Below, one piece after another: positions 33,189-42,097 of a stretch of DNA of 64,000 nucleotides; position 1 is the first letter of the stretch; every line of letters begins with the position of its first letter. The position numbers and the translations under genes were made by a program. Source of the stretch: Saccharicrinis sp963677245 (GTDB taxonomy: Bacteria > Bacteroidota > Bacteroidia > Bacteroidales > Marinilabiliaceae); NCBI GenBank assembly GCA_963677245.1, contig OY781921.1:2170001-2234000 (forward strand), written 5' to 3'. Under the pieces are notes generated by a model. The model was not told where the DNA came from. It worked only from the letters and a program-made list of their open reading frames with translations, and made no database searches.

Positions 33189-34757
33189 CTATTCAATTAT
33201 CTCATATACCTTAATTGTATCAACCGGAGCTTTTAATAAACACCATACCGGATTTCGATTACCTGAAGCATATAAACCGGCATTACTAACATAAAAGAAG
33301 GTAGCCATTCCTGCTTCATTTGTATAAACCTGAACTTCCTTATTTTTAAATTTATCAAGAACCTCTTGCGCTTTGCTTGTTACATTGGACGGACAAACTA
33401 AATAATCACCTGTTTGTAATTGAGGTCTGGAAATATCAAGCTGTTTCATATTATTTAAAGCAGCATACCATTGCCATCCCCAATGTCCAGTAAAGTACAC
33501 GTTTTTATTCTCTGGTAAATGTAAATGCTTTGGTGCCTCTCGATAGAAGTTAGCAAAATGCCAATCTGAAATACCCAACAAAACGCCCAACACGACAGAA
33601 AGAGAAACAACTAAATAATTTAACTGAATATGCGCTTTACTCAGCAATTCATCACCCGCAATTAACAAAAATGGCAATAGCAATAAAACATGTCTGGTGG
33701 CCATAAATGGCGCAAACAATATAATAAAGGCTGTTATTGCAATAAGATATACATAAATAACCAACAGATCGGAATTTATAAACTGTTTACGGGAAGCCAT
33801 TATTTTATTAAAAACACTTTTACCTATGGGAAATAAAACCAAACAACCATTAAGGCCAAAAGCAAGAACAAACCATAATTTCTGCTCTAAATAACTAAGC
33901 GGAAATAAATAGAAAAGCAATACTAGTAATACAAGAACTGCGACTAAAATCATCATTGCTCTATTTATCCTTTTTCCGTTATAAATAGCAGATATGTAGG
34001 AAAGAGAAAACGGAGATATAGCTCCCAAACACATTAAAAATGATGTTACAATTTTAGGATGAAAAGAAGATTTAGGTCTGTCCAATATATGAATAGATCC
34101 ATAATCTATATAGTTCCAAATGCTCCATATAATAATTGTCACCAAAGGAACAATGCAATACCAAAGATACTTGAAGTCTCTCCTTAGAATGATTATTAAA
34201 CCAAGCGCTCCAATAAATGGTAATACTGTATATTTAATCAGAACTGCTATAGACAGAAAAAGAAAACTCAGCAAATAATTAAAACCTTTGTTAAGTCTTT
34301 GTGCCTTTAAAGCAAAATAACAACTATATAGAATCAACGCCAACAGAGGAATGTCTGTCATTACATTCTGATTTATAATTAATGCCGGAGACAAACCAAA
34401 TAATATGAGAAGAAGTGACTGATTTTTCAGCTTTACTTGTCTGATAATTTTTACAAAACCAATTAACGACAACAATACAAAGACAGACATAAAAAGATGT
34501 AATGCTATCTCAGAAAATCCGGCATACTTTGTAAACAAAGCTAAAGCCGCAAAAAATAAAATGGGCTGATTGTATGTAGAAACAGGTTCTGGTGTACCAT
34601 ACCAGTTTATTTTTCCCTTAAGGGAATTGGAAGGATCTTCCTGGATAATTTTAGCTGCTTCTAAGTGAAATGTATCATCAATATGAAATGCTTTATTAAT
34701 ATTAATGATGGTTAGAATAAGGAAAATAATAAAGATTAAACTATTCTGTCTGCTCAT
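33189..34757 (-). CDS. GT39-like (ArnT/PMT type) membrane glycosyltransferase
   Basis: The 522-residue protein has about 11 membrane helices. The first is followed by an acidic pair in FHIDDTFHLEAAKII, like the catalytic DD/DE of PMT/ArnT-family GT-C glycosyltransferases. The second loop holds TYNQPILFFA, also typical, and the end is a periplasmic domain (about 400-522). Such enzymes transfer a sugar from a polyprenyl-phosphate donor to a protein, lipid A or glycan on the outer face of the inner membrane. Acceptor and donor are unknown. The barrel protein gene upstream (34795-35370) is in the same direction with a 37-base gap. Confidence 0.7.
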   Translation of the reverse strand: MSRQNSLIFIIFLILTIININKAFHIDDTFHLEAAKIIQEDPSNSLKGKINWYGTPEPVSTYNQPILFFAALALFTKYAGFSEIALHLFMSVFVLLSLIGFVKIIRQVKLKNQSLLLILFGLSPALIINQNVMTDIPLLALILYSCYFALKAQRLNKGFNYLLSFLFLSIAVLIKYTVLPFIGALGLIIILRRDFKYLWYCIVPLVTIIIWSIWNYIDYGSIHILDRPKSSFHPKIVTSFLMCLGAISPFSLSYISAIYNGKRINRAMMILVAVLVLLVLLFYLFPLSYLEQKLWFVLAFGLNGCLVLFPIGKSVFNKIMASRKQFINSDLLVIYVYLIAITAFIILFAPFMATRHVLLLLPFLLIAGDELLSKAHIQLNYLVVSLSVVLGVLLGISDWHFANFYREAPKHLHLPENKNVYFTGHWGWQWYAALNNMKQLDISRPQLQTGDYLVCPSNVTSKAQEVLDKFKNKEVQVYTNEAGMATFFYVSNAGLYASGNRNPVWCLLKAPVDTIKVYEIIE

Positions 34758-34794
34758 ACAATCTTAGTGTCATTGATTCTTTACCTACTCCTAA

Positions 34795-35370
34795 CTACAA
34801 CCTCCAGCTTACGCCAATATTAAAATAATTGACGCCAAAGCCTAACTCTGCAAAAGCACCTATTTGATCAGTAAAACCATATCGTATACCTGCAAATAAA
34901 TCTGTAGCTAGTTTGGTACTCCTATCTTTTACCGTATTACTGGTTGTAGGATCTGTATATTTAGCTGTCTGTAGTTTTAGTCCCAGAAACGCCCCTCCAT
35001 ACACATCAATATTACTCCATTGTTTGCTATCTGTTAAATCCACCATGTCAAAATGGTAAACCGCTCTGGGACCAATTAATGTATGGTTATATTTATAAGA
35101 ATAAGTATCTCCTAATATTACCTGATCATATTCAGCTCCAGCAAATGCGATCTGCCCGCCTACTCCAATATATCCTATGCCAATTTTATCACTCAAGCCA
35201 TACTCGTATTGTGCTGTAATTCCCGGATTTCTTGAAGTATAATTATAATCATTCATAGATGGTATGCCTATACCCAAGCCAATACTTTGTTGTTCAAACT
35301 TTAACGGCTGAGCTTGTAATATCTCAGAAATGCTTAATAAAACAATGGTGACTATAATGAAATTCTTCAT
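34795..35370 (-). CDS. Small outer-membrane beta-barrel protein
   Basis: The 191-residue protein has a signal peptide (cleavage near LQAQ). Eight amphipathic strands rich in Gly and Tyr follow, ending LGFGVNYFNIGVSWRL. This is the layout of OmpX/OmpA-barrel-like porin-family proteins (PF13505 type). It has no C-terminal OmpA peptidoglycan-binding domain. The gene reads toward the GT39-like gene and may be co-transcribed with it. The function is unknown. Confidence 0.7.
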   Translation of the reverse strand: MKNFIIVTIVLLSISEILQAQPLKFEQQSIGLGIGIPSMNDYNYTSRNPGITAQYEYGLSDKIGIGYIGVGGQIAFAGAEYDQVILGDTYSYKYNHTLIGPRAVYHFDMVDLTDSKQWSNIDVYGGAFLGLKLQTAKYTDPTTSNTVKDRSTKLATDLFAGIRYGFTDQIGAFAELGFGVNYFNIGVSWRL

Positions 35371-35541
35371 CTTTTGATTTTTAGTGTTTGTGTTATTTTA
35401 ATGCTATTAGCTTTTAGTAAAAAATTGTTTTTCTAATATTTAATTCAACAGCGAATTACTAGAAGCTAACTGCCAATAATTAATTTAAAAACGCACAAAT
35501 CTAATATTTATTCGTTTTGGCGATAAGTGTTTTCAAAATTC

Positions 35542-35574
35542 TTGCCAAGTGCATATAACAATTTATTAACTTTG
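35542..35574 (+). promoter_or_regulatory. Promoter of panB
   Basis: TAACTTTG at 35567-35574 matches the minus-7 consensus, with TTG 22 bases before it at 35542. The start at 35602 is 28 bases after the minus-7 element. Confidence 0.5.
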
Positions 35575-35601
35575 CCCGGTCAAATACAAAAACACTATGT
35601 T

Positions 35602-36420
35602 ATGTCGGTAGCGATGAATCGCCAAAAGAAGGTAACCACTCATGTACTGAGTGAGATGAAGCATAATAAGGAAAAAATTGCCATGTTAACGGCATATGAT
35701 TATTCTTTAGCAAAGATTGTTGATCAGGCAGGAATTGATGTGGTTCTTGTGGGTGATTCTGCCTCTAATGTCATGGCAGGTTGGGAAACTACATTGCCAA
35801 TTACGCTGGATCAAATGATTTATCATGGTGCTTCTGTGGTAAGAGCTGTGCAAAGAGCTTTAGTAGTTGTAGATATGCCTTTCGGTACTTATCAGGGAAA
35901 CTCTAAAGAGGCTTTAAACTCTGCGATTCGTATTATGAAGGAAACAGCTGCTGATGCTGTAAAATTAGAAGGTGGATCTGAGATAGTTGAGTGTGTATCA
36001 AGGATTCTTTCTGCGGGTATTCCAGTGATGGGGCATTTGGGATTAACACCACAGTCTATTCATAAATTTGGAACTTACACTGTTAGAGCCAAACAGGAAG
36101 AGGAAGCTAAAAAACTGATTGAAGATGCCCGTATTTTGCAGGAAGCTGGATGTTTTGGCATCGTGTTGGAAAAAATACCGGCTGATTTAGCCAAAAGAGT
36201 TGCTGATGAATTAACTATTCCAATTATTGGTATTGGAGCAGGAAGCGGCGTTGATGGTCAGGTATTGGTGTTGCATGATATGTTAGGTATCAATCAGGAA
36301 TTTTCACCTCGATTTTTACGTAGATACCATAATTTATTTGCTGAAATATCGGGAGCGGTTGGTAATTACATTGAAGATGTAAAATCAGTTGATTTCCCTA
36401 ACGAAAGAGAACAATATTAA
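35602..36420 (+). CDS. panB: 3-methyl-2-oxobutanoate hydroxymethyltransferase (ketopantoate synthesis)
   Basis: PanB adds a hydroxymethyl group from methylene-tetrahydrofolate to 2-oxoisovalerate in the pantothenate/CoA pathway, in the cytoplasm. The start at 35602 (MSVAMNRQKKVTTHVL) gives 272 residues, the usual length. The frame is open from 35527, but that would overlap the promoter. Family landmarks are MLTAYDYSLAKIVDQAGIDV, VLVGDSASNVMAGWETTLPI, DMPFGTYQ, KLEGG, GIPVMGHLGLTPQS and PIIGIGAGSGVDGQVLVLHD. The glutamate in EKIPADLA is the catalytic base region. It stands alone here; other pan genes are not in the window. Confidence 0.95.
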   Translation: MSVAMNRQKKVTTHVLSEMKHNKEKIAMLTAYDYSLAKIVDQAGIDVVLVGDSASNVMAGWETTLPITLDQMIYHGASVVRAVQRALVVVDMPFGTYQGNSKEALNSAIRIMKETAADAVKLEGGSEIVECVSRILSAGIPVMGHLGLTPQSIHKFGTYTVRAKQEEEAKKLIEDARILQEAGCFGIVLEKIPADLAKRVADELTIPIIGIGAGSGVDGQVLVLHDMLGINQEFSPRFLRRYHNLFAEISGAVGNYIEDVKSVDFPNEREQY

Positions 36421-36517
36421 CAGTCACCAGTAAACAGATATCAGTTAGCAATGATCAGTAAAAATAAAACTGATTACTGATTACTGAAATCTGATAACTG
36501 AAATCTGATAACTGAAA
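36419..36517. repeat. ACTG-rich dispersed intergenic repeat, copy 6
   Basis: It starts in reverse orientation (CAGTCACCAGTAAACAGATA) and switches to forward steps (GATTACTG twice, then TGATAACTG and AAATCTGATAACTG), ending 3 bases before the ATG at 36520. It fills the whole panB/pseudouridine synthase gap. Confidence 0.7.
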
Positions 36518-36519
36518 AA

Positions 36520-37206
36520 ATGGAAATATTATTCGAAGACAACCATATTATTGCCGTTAATAAATCAAACTCTGAAATTGTTCAGGGTGATAAAACGGGT
36601 GATGATGCTTTATGCGATAAGGTAAAGGAATACATCAAAAATAAATACAACAAACCGGGTGATGTATATCTTGGAGTGGTACACAGAATCGACCGTCCGG
36701 TTAGTGGTGTTGTTATTTTTGCCAGAACAAGCAAAGCGGCAGCCAGACTGAGCAAAATGTTTCAGGACAAAGAAATAAAAAAAATGTACTGGGCTATTGT
36801 TAAAAATTTACCGGATGAAGATTCGGGAAGGTTGGTGCATTACATGATTAAAAATCAGGAGAAGAATCGTTCTAAAGCGTTTGAAACTCCTCGAAAAAAT
36901 GCCAAAGAGGCTATTTTAAATTATCAATTGATATCGAGCTCTGCCAATTATCATTTATTACAAGTGGATCTGGAAACTGGTCGTCATCACCAAATTAGAT
37001 GTCAGCTGGCAAAAATTGGGTGTCCAATCCGTGGCGATTTAAAATATGGTGCACAACGTTCTTTAAAAGGCGGTGGTATTAACTTACATGCACGAAAAAT
37101 TGAGTTTATGCATCCTGTTAAAAAAGAGCCTGTTATTATATCGGCTCCAACACCCAAAGACGAACCGCTTTGGAATGAATTTGACAACGTAATGTCTGCG
37201 AAATAA
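36520..37206 (+). CDS. RluA-family RNA pseudouridine synthase
   Basis: The 228-residue protein converts a uridine in rRNA or tRNA to pseudouridine. The catalytic aspartate is in VHRIDRPVSGVVIFART. Other family segments are IIAVNKSNSEIVQGD, LETGRHHQIRCQLA and LHARKIEFMHP. There is no S4 domain, so it is the short RluA/RluC-like type, with no clue to its exact target site. The gene follows panB after an ACTG repeat and ends at a strong terminator. Confidence 0.9.
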   Translation: MEILFEDNHIIAVNKSNSEIVQGDKTGDDALCDKVKEYIKNKYNKPGDVYLGVVHRIDRPVSGVVIFARTSKAAARLSKMFQDKEIKKMYWAIVKNLPDEDSGRLVHYMIKNQEKNRSKAFETPRKNAKEAILNYQLISSSANYHLLQVDLETGRHHQIRCQLAKIGCPIRGDLKYGAQRSLKGGGINLHARKIEFMHPVKKEPVIISAPTPKDEPLWNEFDNVMSAK

Positions 37207-37216
37207 AACACTATAT

Positions 37217-37250
37217 AGACCTTCTACTCATCACTAGAAGGTCTTTTTTT
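37217..37250 (+). terminator. Terminator of the pseudouridine synthase gene
   Basis: AGACCTTCTA and TAGAAGGTCT pair perfectly around eight bases and are followed by seven T. The site lies between convergent genes. Confidence 0.85.
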
Positions 37251-37737
37251 ATCCAATTTTTAGATCTTCCGGGGAGAAATGAAGCGGTAATAAATCTGCT
37301 ACTTTCGAAATGACATAAATACACGATGCTCCATCCAAAAGGGTAGTAATAGGCGTTTTAAATCGATTCTCTGTTTCCAACATTACTTGTCGGCAAGCTC
37401 CACAGGGCGAAATAGGTTGTTGTAATTGCCCATTAATGTTTTGAGCTGATATTGCCAATTTCACCACCGGATCATCTGGATATTGCGCATTCGCCCAAAA
37501 AATTGCCGTTCTCTCCGCACATAAACCCGATGGATAAGCTGCATTCTCCTGATTACTGCCAGTCACTAATTTTCCACTTTTCAGTAGCAAAGCGGCCCCC
37601 ACCTTAAATTTAGAATATGGCGAATAAGATTGGTTCGCTGCATTTCTGGCCTCTAATATTAATCCGGCTTCATCTTCCGGTAATTCATTGGCACTTTGAT
37701 ACTCCTTAATTTCAGTAACTATTTGATGTATCTTCAT
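37249..37737 (-). CDS. cdd: Cytidine deaminase
   Basis: The 162-residue enzyme deaminates cytidine and deoxycytidine to uridine in pyrimidine salvage. The zinc site is plain: CAERTAIFWA (Cys and the proton-shuttling Glu) and PCGACRQVM (two Cys). SPYSKFKVGAALL is the substrate-binding segment. The length suits the homotetrameric type with a short N-terminal extension. It is convergent with the pseudouridine synthase gene and transcribed alone. Confidence 0.93.
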   Translation of the reverse strand: MKIHQIVTEIKEYQSANELPEDEAGLILEARNAANQSYSPYSKFKVGAALLLKSGKLVTGSNQENAAYPSGLCAERTAIFWANAQYPDDPVVKLAISAQNINGQLQQPISPCGACRQVMLETENRFKTPITTLLDGASCIYVISKVADLLPLHFSPEDLKIG

Positions 37738-37874
37738 GTTCCATATTTATATTTATCAAAAGTAATATTTACCCCTGAATATCGTTCTTATTTCAGTGCA
37801 AAAAATGGAAAGGTTGTTGGTTACTTATTAATTTTCAGTCAACCGAATACAACTATTTCAACAATTGAATTGAT

Positions 37875-37882
37875 TATATTTG
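37875..37882 (+). promoter_or_regulatory. Minus-7 element (TATATTTG) of the glucosaminidase gene
   Basis: TATATTTG matches the consensus exactly. It lies too close to the first possible ATG (37893) for a normal leader, which favours a start at 37905 or 37911. Confidence 0.5.
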
Positions 37883-37904
37883 AGCCATCTTAATGAGTAA
37901 TTAT

Positions 37905-38870
37905 ATGAACATGGGAAAAACGTTGCTAGCTGGATTGTTATTCATTACATTAACAATTTCATCAAACCTACAAGCGCAAAGTAATTTAACGCGTGAAGAT
38001 TACATTGAGCAATACCACGAATTGGCCATAAAAGAAATGAAACGGGTAGGTATCCCGGCCAGTATTACCTTAGCTCAAGGCATGCTTGAATCCGGAAATG
38101 GAAACTCTACTTTAGCCCGCAAATCCAACAATCACTTTGGCATTAAATGCCACAATGACTGGAATGGTAAACGTGTATATCACGATGATGACAAAAAAGG
38201 TGAATGCTTTAGAAAATATAAAAATGTATATCAATCATATATTGATCACTCAGACTTTTTAACCGGAAAAACACGTTACGCTTCTCTCTTTCAATTAAGA
38301 ACTACCGATTACAAAGGTTGGGCTAAAGGCTTAAAAAAAGCAGGTTATGCCACTGACCCTAAATATGCACATAGACTCATTCAGATTATCGAAGAAAATG
38401 AATTACACCGCTTTGATAAAGGAGTTGTATATGTACGTAAAGAAGGAAATAAAACAGGACAGCCTGTGGTTCGACAATCTTCACGTAATGATAATTTCAC
38501 GGTTGATGCATTTGGATCGCATAAGGTAAAATCAAACAACGGCATTAAATATGTTGCGGTTCAGGATGGAGATTCCTTTGATAAAATTAGCGCTGAATTT
38601 AGTTTAAGAAGCTGGGAAATATATCAGTACAACGATCTTCCTGACAATGCCAACATCAACGAATTCAAGTATATTTATGTGCAACCCAAAAGAAATAAAG
38701 CACATCGAAAACATAGTATTCACCGAGTAAAACAAGGCGAAACATTGCATTATATCTCTCAGAAATATGGTGTAAAAATGAATCGATTATACAGATATAA
38801 TGATTTAGAAGAAGGAGATAAATTAAAAGCAGGACAAATCATTCAACTTCGGAAAAAGAAGAAACAATAA
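37905..38870 (+). CDS. Glucosaminidase with two LysM domains (peptidoglycan hydrolase)
   Basis: The frame opens at 37893, but a TATATTTG element ends at 37882, so I take the ATG at 37905 (MNMGKTLLAGLLFITL). This gives 321 residues with a signal peptide cleaved near LQAQ. A FlgJ/endo-beta-N-acetylglucosaminidase domain comes first (about 25-165), with the catalytic glutamate in LAQGMLESGNGNSTLA and the family segments NNHFGIKCH and YIDHSDFL. Two LysM modules follow (about 210-262 and 272-318: VAVQDGDSFDKIS and HRVKQGETLHYIS), which bind the glycan chain. It acts on the cell wall in the periplasm, in growth or division. A downstream gene (38949) of unknown role reads in the same direction. Confidence 0.88.
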   Translation: MNMGKTLLAGLLFITLTISSNLQAQSNLTREDYIEQYHELAIKEMKRVGIPASITLAQGMLESGNGNSTLARKSNNHFGIKCHNDWNGKRVYHDDDKKGECFRKYKNVYQSYIDHSDFLTGKTRYASLFQLRTTDYKGWAKGLKKAGYATDPKYAHRLIQIIEENELHRFDKGVVYVRKEGNKTGQPVVRQSSRNDNFTVDAFGSHKVKSNNGIKYVAVQDGDSFDKISAEFSLRSWEIYQYNDLPDNANINEFKYIYVQPKRNKAHRKHSIHRVKQGETLHYISQKYGVKMNRLYRYNDLEEGDKLKAGQIIQLRKKKKQ

Positions 38871-38885
38871 AAAATACCCGCTAAG

Positions 38886-38926
38886 CAAAAGATATTTGAT
38901 AATTATCAAGTATCTTTTGTTTTTTA
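38886..38926 (+). terminator. Terminator after the glucosaminidase gene
   Basis: CAAAAGATA and TATCTTTTG flank the palindrome TTGATAATTATCAA. T residues follow. It separates this gene from the next one. Confidence 0.8.
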
Positions 38927-38948
38927 ATACAATTGCCAGAAACGAACT

Positions 38949-41105
38949 ATGTATAAATACCTCCTTGTCGGGATATGCTATTGGATAAGCAGCTTCACAT
39001 TATTTGCTCAAGATATTACCCCTCAACAAAAAGCTTGGCTATATAAAATTGTAAAAAAAACACCTTGTTTAAATCGTAACTGGATTTCATACTTTGATTA
39101 CACCGGAGGTATACACGAGGAAAAAATAGTTAACGAAGTTGGTGACACCATCCTACACACTTACCAGGTAACCTTATGGGATTCCGTTGAGCAAAACATC
39201 ATTCGTGATCCGGAATTACTAAAAATCGATTGGCCAGCTATTCGAAACAGTTCGCCCGGACTTATTTCCAATGCGGCAGTGAAATTATCTCTTTGGGAGC
39301 TCTACAATCAAATCAGAAATGGCTATGAAGAATCTCCTCATTTTTCTTCTAAAAACTATAGTCAGATTATTTATTCTGAGATAATTCAATCGCTTCCTCC
39401 AAGGATGAAAAAAGGAAATCAGGTTAAGAAAAAATATTTGCCTGTTGTTTTTGCTATTATCAATCCAAGCCTGAACATCGATCGTAAAATCAAATCATTT
39501 GAAACAGTAGGCAATGTAACACTTCAGGAAAAAAGAAAAGTATTCGACCGATGGCACCAGCTCATTAGTTCTCATATTGAAAAAACCAGCCAGCTATATT
39601 TCAACCAATTGTTAGGAAATAAAACGTATTTTAAAGGAGCTCTTTTAGCCGTCGGCGATGGAAGCGGATCATCCGGTTTGTTAGACGAGAAAGAAGGTAC
39701 AGAAGAAGGAAAAGAAATTAATACCGGAACTGGTAAGGGAATTGGACTATTCACCTACAAAATGAAAGTGCGCAAAGATAATTTAGTTCCCGAATACCTT
39801 TCTGAAATAAAACTAAATGCACTCCAAAATGAACCTAGCCTTGTGCATCTGACACTCTGGGGCATGGACTGGAGTAAACCTCCGGTTGTAGTTATAGAAA
39901 ATGGTAAAAAAAGCTATGTGCTATTTGGAACTCCTGAGTTTTCGCCCAATCCGGACAGAGTGCCTGGCATCTCCTATTTTGATAGAATGGAAGATTATCG
40001 CGAAAGAAAAATCAAACAGGTTATTAACGAATTAAATAAAGATGGCGGACTTCTTTCTATTTATCGCAAGGAAGAAGCCATCAGAAATCAAATTCAGTTC
40101 CAGATTGATTCCATCAATTTCGAGGTTGATTCACTCAGGGAATTAGGAGCAATCAGCGACGCAGCTATTGAAAACCGTAGATTTAAAAATGAGGTCAACC
40201 TGAGTAATTTAACTGACAAAGAAAAACGACTGGCTTCTTTGCAAAGGAAGATAAGTGCCGAATATAATAGAATTGAAAGAGCTGAAAAAGAATTGGATAA
40301 TATGAAAGCTGCTCTTGGTGAAGAACCACAGCAATGGAAAAAAGAGGATGGGCTTTACCTGTTCGAAGATGGTTCTATTTTTAATTTTAAAACCCAGGAT
40401 CTTATTTTATCTGAAGATAGCCTGGCCAGCTCCCAATTACATGTCAAATTATTGGCAGCTACATATTCTGCCTACAGCGACGCCAAAGACGAAGTTCAGT
40501 TGTATGTTAATGTAACTGGCGGCGTAGATCATTATCTGGGAACTTTAAATCAATTCTATAAAAAAGCTACTTTTTCGGACACCTTGATTTCTAGAGCTTT
40601 CTTTTACAAACCAAATGCCTATACTCAATCAAATATACTTTCAGATAAGGAAGTTCATACACTTAATGAGCTTGCTAAAAATATTACCGATAAGAAGTTG
40701 AAAGTCGTATTCAATTTGTTTGCTATGGGTGTGGATATTTTAAATACTCCATTACCTTCCAAAATAAATTATACCAACAAGCAAAACGAGGCGAATTTTA
40801 AAACTGCCAGGCGTTCTGAGCTGTCTATCATTCAAAAGGATGACACTTTATTTATTCAGGTAAATGCTTACGCGGATGCAGGAAATACAAGCCTATCCAA
40901 TATTCATCGAAAACAAAACCTACAACAGTTAAAAACTAAATATCAAAGTCTTAATCCTGCATTAAGTGCATTACGTGTTTTAGGTATTTTAGCGGAGCTT
41001 GAAAAGTACCTGCCTATTGATATAAATGACGAAATAATAGAAGTCGTCCCAAATCAATATAAAATTAAGGTAGGAGAAGTAAAAAAAGCTATACCCCAAA
41101 ATTAA
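38949..41105 (+). CDS. Large secreted protein of unknown function
   Basis: The 718-residue protein has a signal peptide (cleavage near LFAQ), so it is exported. I recognise no domain. Visible features are a Gly/Ser/Glu-rich linker (about 235-262: GDGSGSSGLLDEKEGTEEGKE), a coiled coil (about 385-462: RKEEAIRNQIQFQIDSINFE, KRLASLQRKISAEYNRIERAEKELDN) and a helical C-terminal part. There is no lipobox and no T9SS sorting domain, so it is probably periplasmic. It starts 78 bases after the glucosaminidase gene, beyond a terminator, and meets the minus-strand T9SS gene at its 3' end. No function can be proposed. Confidence 0.65.
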   Translation: MYKYLLVGICYWISSFTLFAQDITPQQKAWLYKIVKKTPCLNRNWISYFDYTGGIHEEKIVNEVGDTILHTYQVTLWDSVEQNIIRDPELLKIDWPAIRNSSPGLISNAAVKLSLWELYNQIRNGYEESPHFSSKNYSQIIYSEIIQSLPPRMKKGNQVKKKYLPVVFAIINPSLNIDRKIKSFETVGNVTLQEKRKVFDRWHQLISSHIEKTSQLYFNQLLGNKTYFKGALLAVGDGSGSSGLLDEKEGTEEGKEINTGTGKGIGLFTYKMKVRKDNLVPEYLSEIKLNALQNEPSLVHLTLWGMDWSKPPVVVIENGKKSYVLFGTPEFSPNPDRVPGISYFDRMEDYRERKIKQVINELNKDGGLLSIYRKEEAIRNQIQFQIDSINFEVDSLRELGAISDAAIENRRFKNEVNLSNLTDKEKRLASLQRKISAEYNRIERAEKELDNMKAALGEEPQQWKKEDGLYLFEDGSIFNFKTQDLILSEDSLASSQLHVKLLAATYSAYSDAKDEVQLYVNVTGGVDHYLGTLNQFYKKATFSDTLISRAFFYKPNAYTQSNILSDKEVHTLNELAKNITDKKLKVVFNLFAMGVDILNTPLPSKINYTNKQNEANFKTARRSELSIIQKDDTLFIQVNAYADAGNTSLSNIHRKQNLQQLKTKYQSLNPALSALRVLGILAELEKYLPIDINDEIIEVVPNQYKIKVGEVKKAIPQN

Positions 41106-41118
41106 GGTATAACTCATT

Positions 41119-42090
41119 TTATTTTTTAATTACTTTGATTGCTTTTTCTTGCGAGTTATCCATTATTTCAAAATAATAAATACCGCTTGCCAAATGACTC
41201 ATGTTGTAAAGCTGAAAACCGCCCAAAGAGTCGTAAATAAATTCATCTATAATTTCTCCTGTAGCACTAAATACATGCACCTCTACTGAATTAGAAACGC
41301 CGATCTGCAATTGCAAATAATCTGTTACCGGGTTTGGTGTCACTTGCACTGAAGTTTCATCTAAGGATATCTCCTCAGTTGTAATTCCTACCTGAAAATC
41401 ACATGCAAACGGATATTGTTCAAATGGATTGTCATTATCCATAAGCCAATTGCTTTTATCATTAATAGCAGCTAGCAATTCCGACTTTGTACCTGAAGTC
41501 ACTGTACAATTGTAAATTGCATTATCCTGCTCCCGGTAATTCGATTCAGCATAAACATGAATAGCATTAAGCCCCATGGTTAAATTCTCTGGTAAAGCCG
41601 TTGTTGAATTAGAAAATGAATCCTCATCAAACGCTGTTCCCGGTTCACTTGTTGAGTTCTGATTAAAACTAATAGCTGTAATAAAAACAGGATTCATTTT
41701 ATCTCCCTGATAAGCAAAAATCTGGTCGCCAGCTACAGATATAGTCATTTCTTTACCAATTATAGTACCATCTGATGCTTGTGGTAAAGCCGTTCCGTTG
41801 TAGGTTTCTATATGTACGATTGTGCCCGGTTCCATTTGATTATCTGCAGTCCAGGAAAAATGACTTTCTGTATAAATGGCATTAAATTCACCAGAGGCAG
41901 TCCAACCATTATCCGTAAAATAAATAACCGTGCCACTTTCAATACTATTTAATAATACAAAAGAAAAGTCATCAGCACTACCATCGCTATTGATAGCAAT
42001 AAAAGCTATATCTCCTGAATCTAAACTGGTTTGAGCTCTAACAAAGGATGCAAGCAGTAGGATAAATAATAATACCTTAACTTTTAACAT
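41119..42090 (-). CDS. T9SS-sorted surface protein, paralogue of the 25158 protein
   Basis: The 323-residue protein has a signal peptide (LLFILLLASFVRAQ). A domain of about 215 residues opens SLDSGDIAFIAINSDGSADD and holds FVLLNSIESGTVIYFTDNGW; this is the same domain as the N-terminal part of the protein at 25158-27104. A type A T9SS sorting domain follows (VQVTPNPVTDYLQLQIGVSN to EKAIKVIKK). It should be secreted and anchored at the surface. The gene begins 7 bases after the tail-collar protein gene, so the two form an operon and probably work at the cell surface together. The shared domain has no function known to me. Confidence 0.8.
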   Translation of the reverse strand: MLKVKVLLFILLLASFVRAQTSLDSGDIAFIAINSDGSADDFSFVLLNSIESGTVIYFTDNGWTASGEFNAIYTESHFSWTADNQMEPGTIVHIETYNGTALPQASDGTIIGKEMTISVAGDQIFAYQGDKMNPVFITAISFNQNSTSEPGTAFDEDSFSNSTTALPENLTMGLNAIHVYAESNYREQDNAIYNCTVTSGTKSELLAAINDKSNWLMDNDNPFEQYPFACDFQVGITTEEISLDETSVQVTPNPVTDYLQLQIGVSNSVEVHVFSATGEIIDEFIYDSLGGFQLYNMSHLASGIYYFEIMDNSQEKAIKVIKK

Positions 42091-42097
42091 AAGCTAA

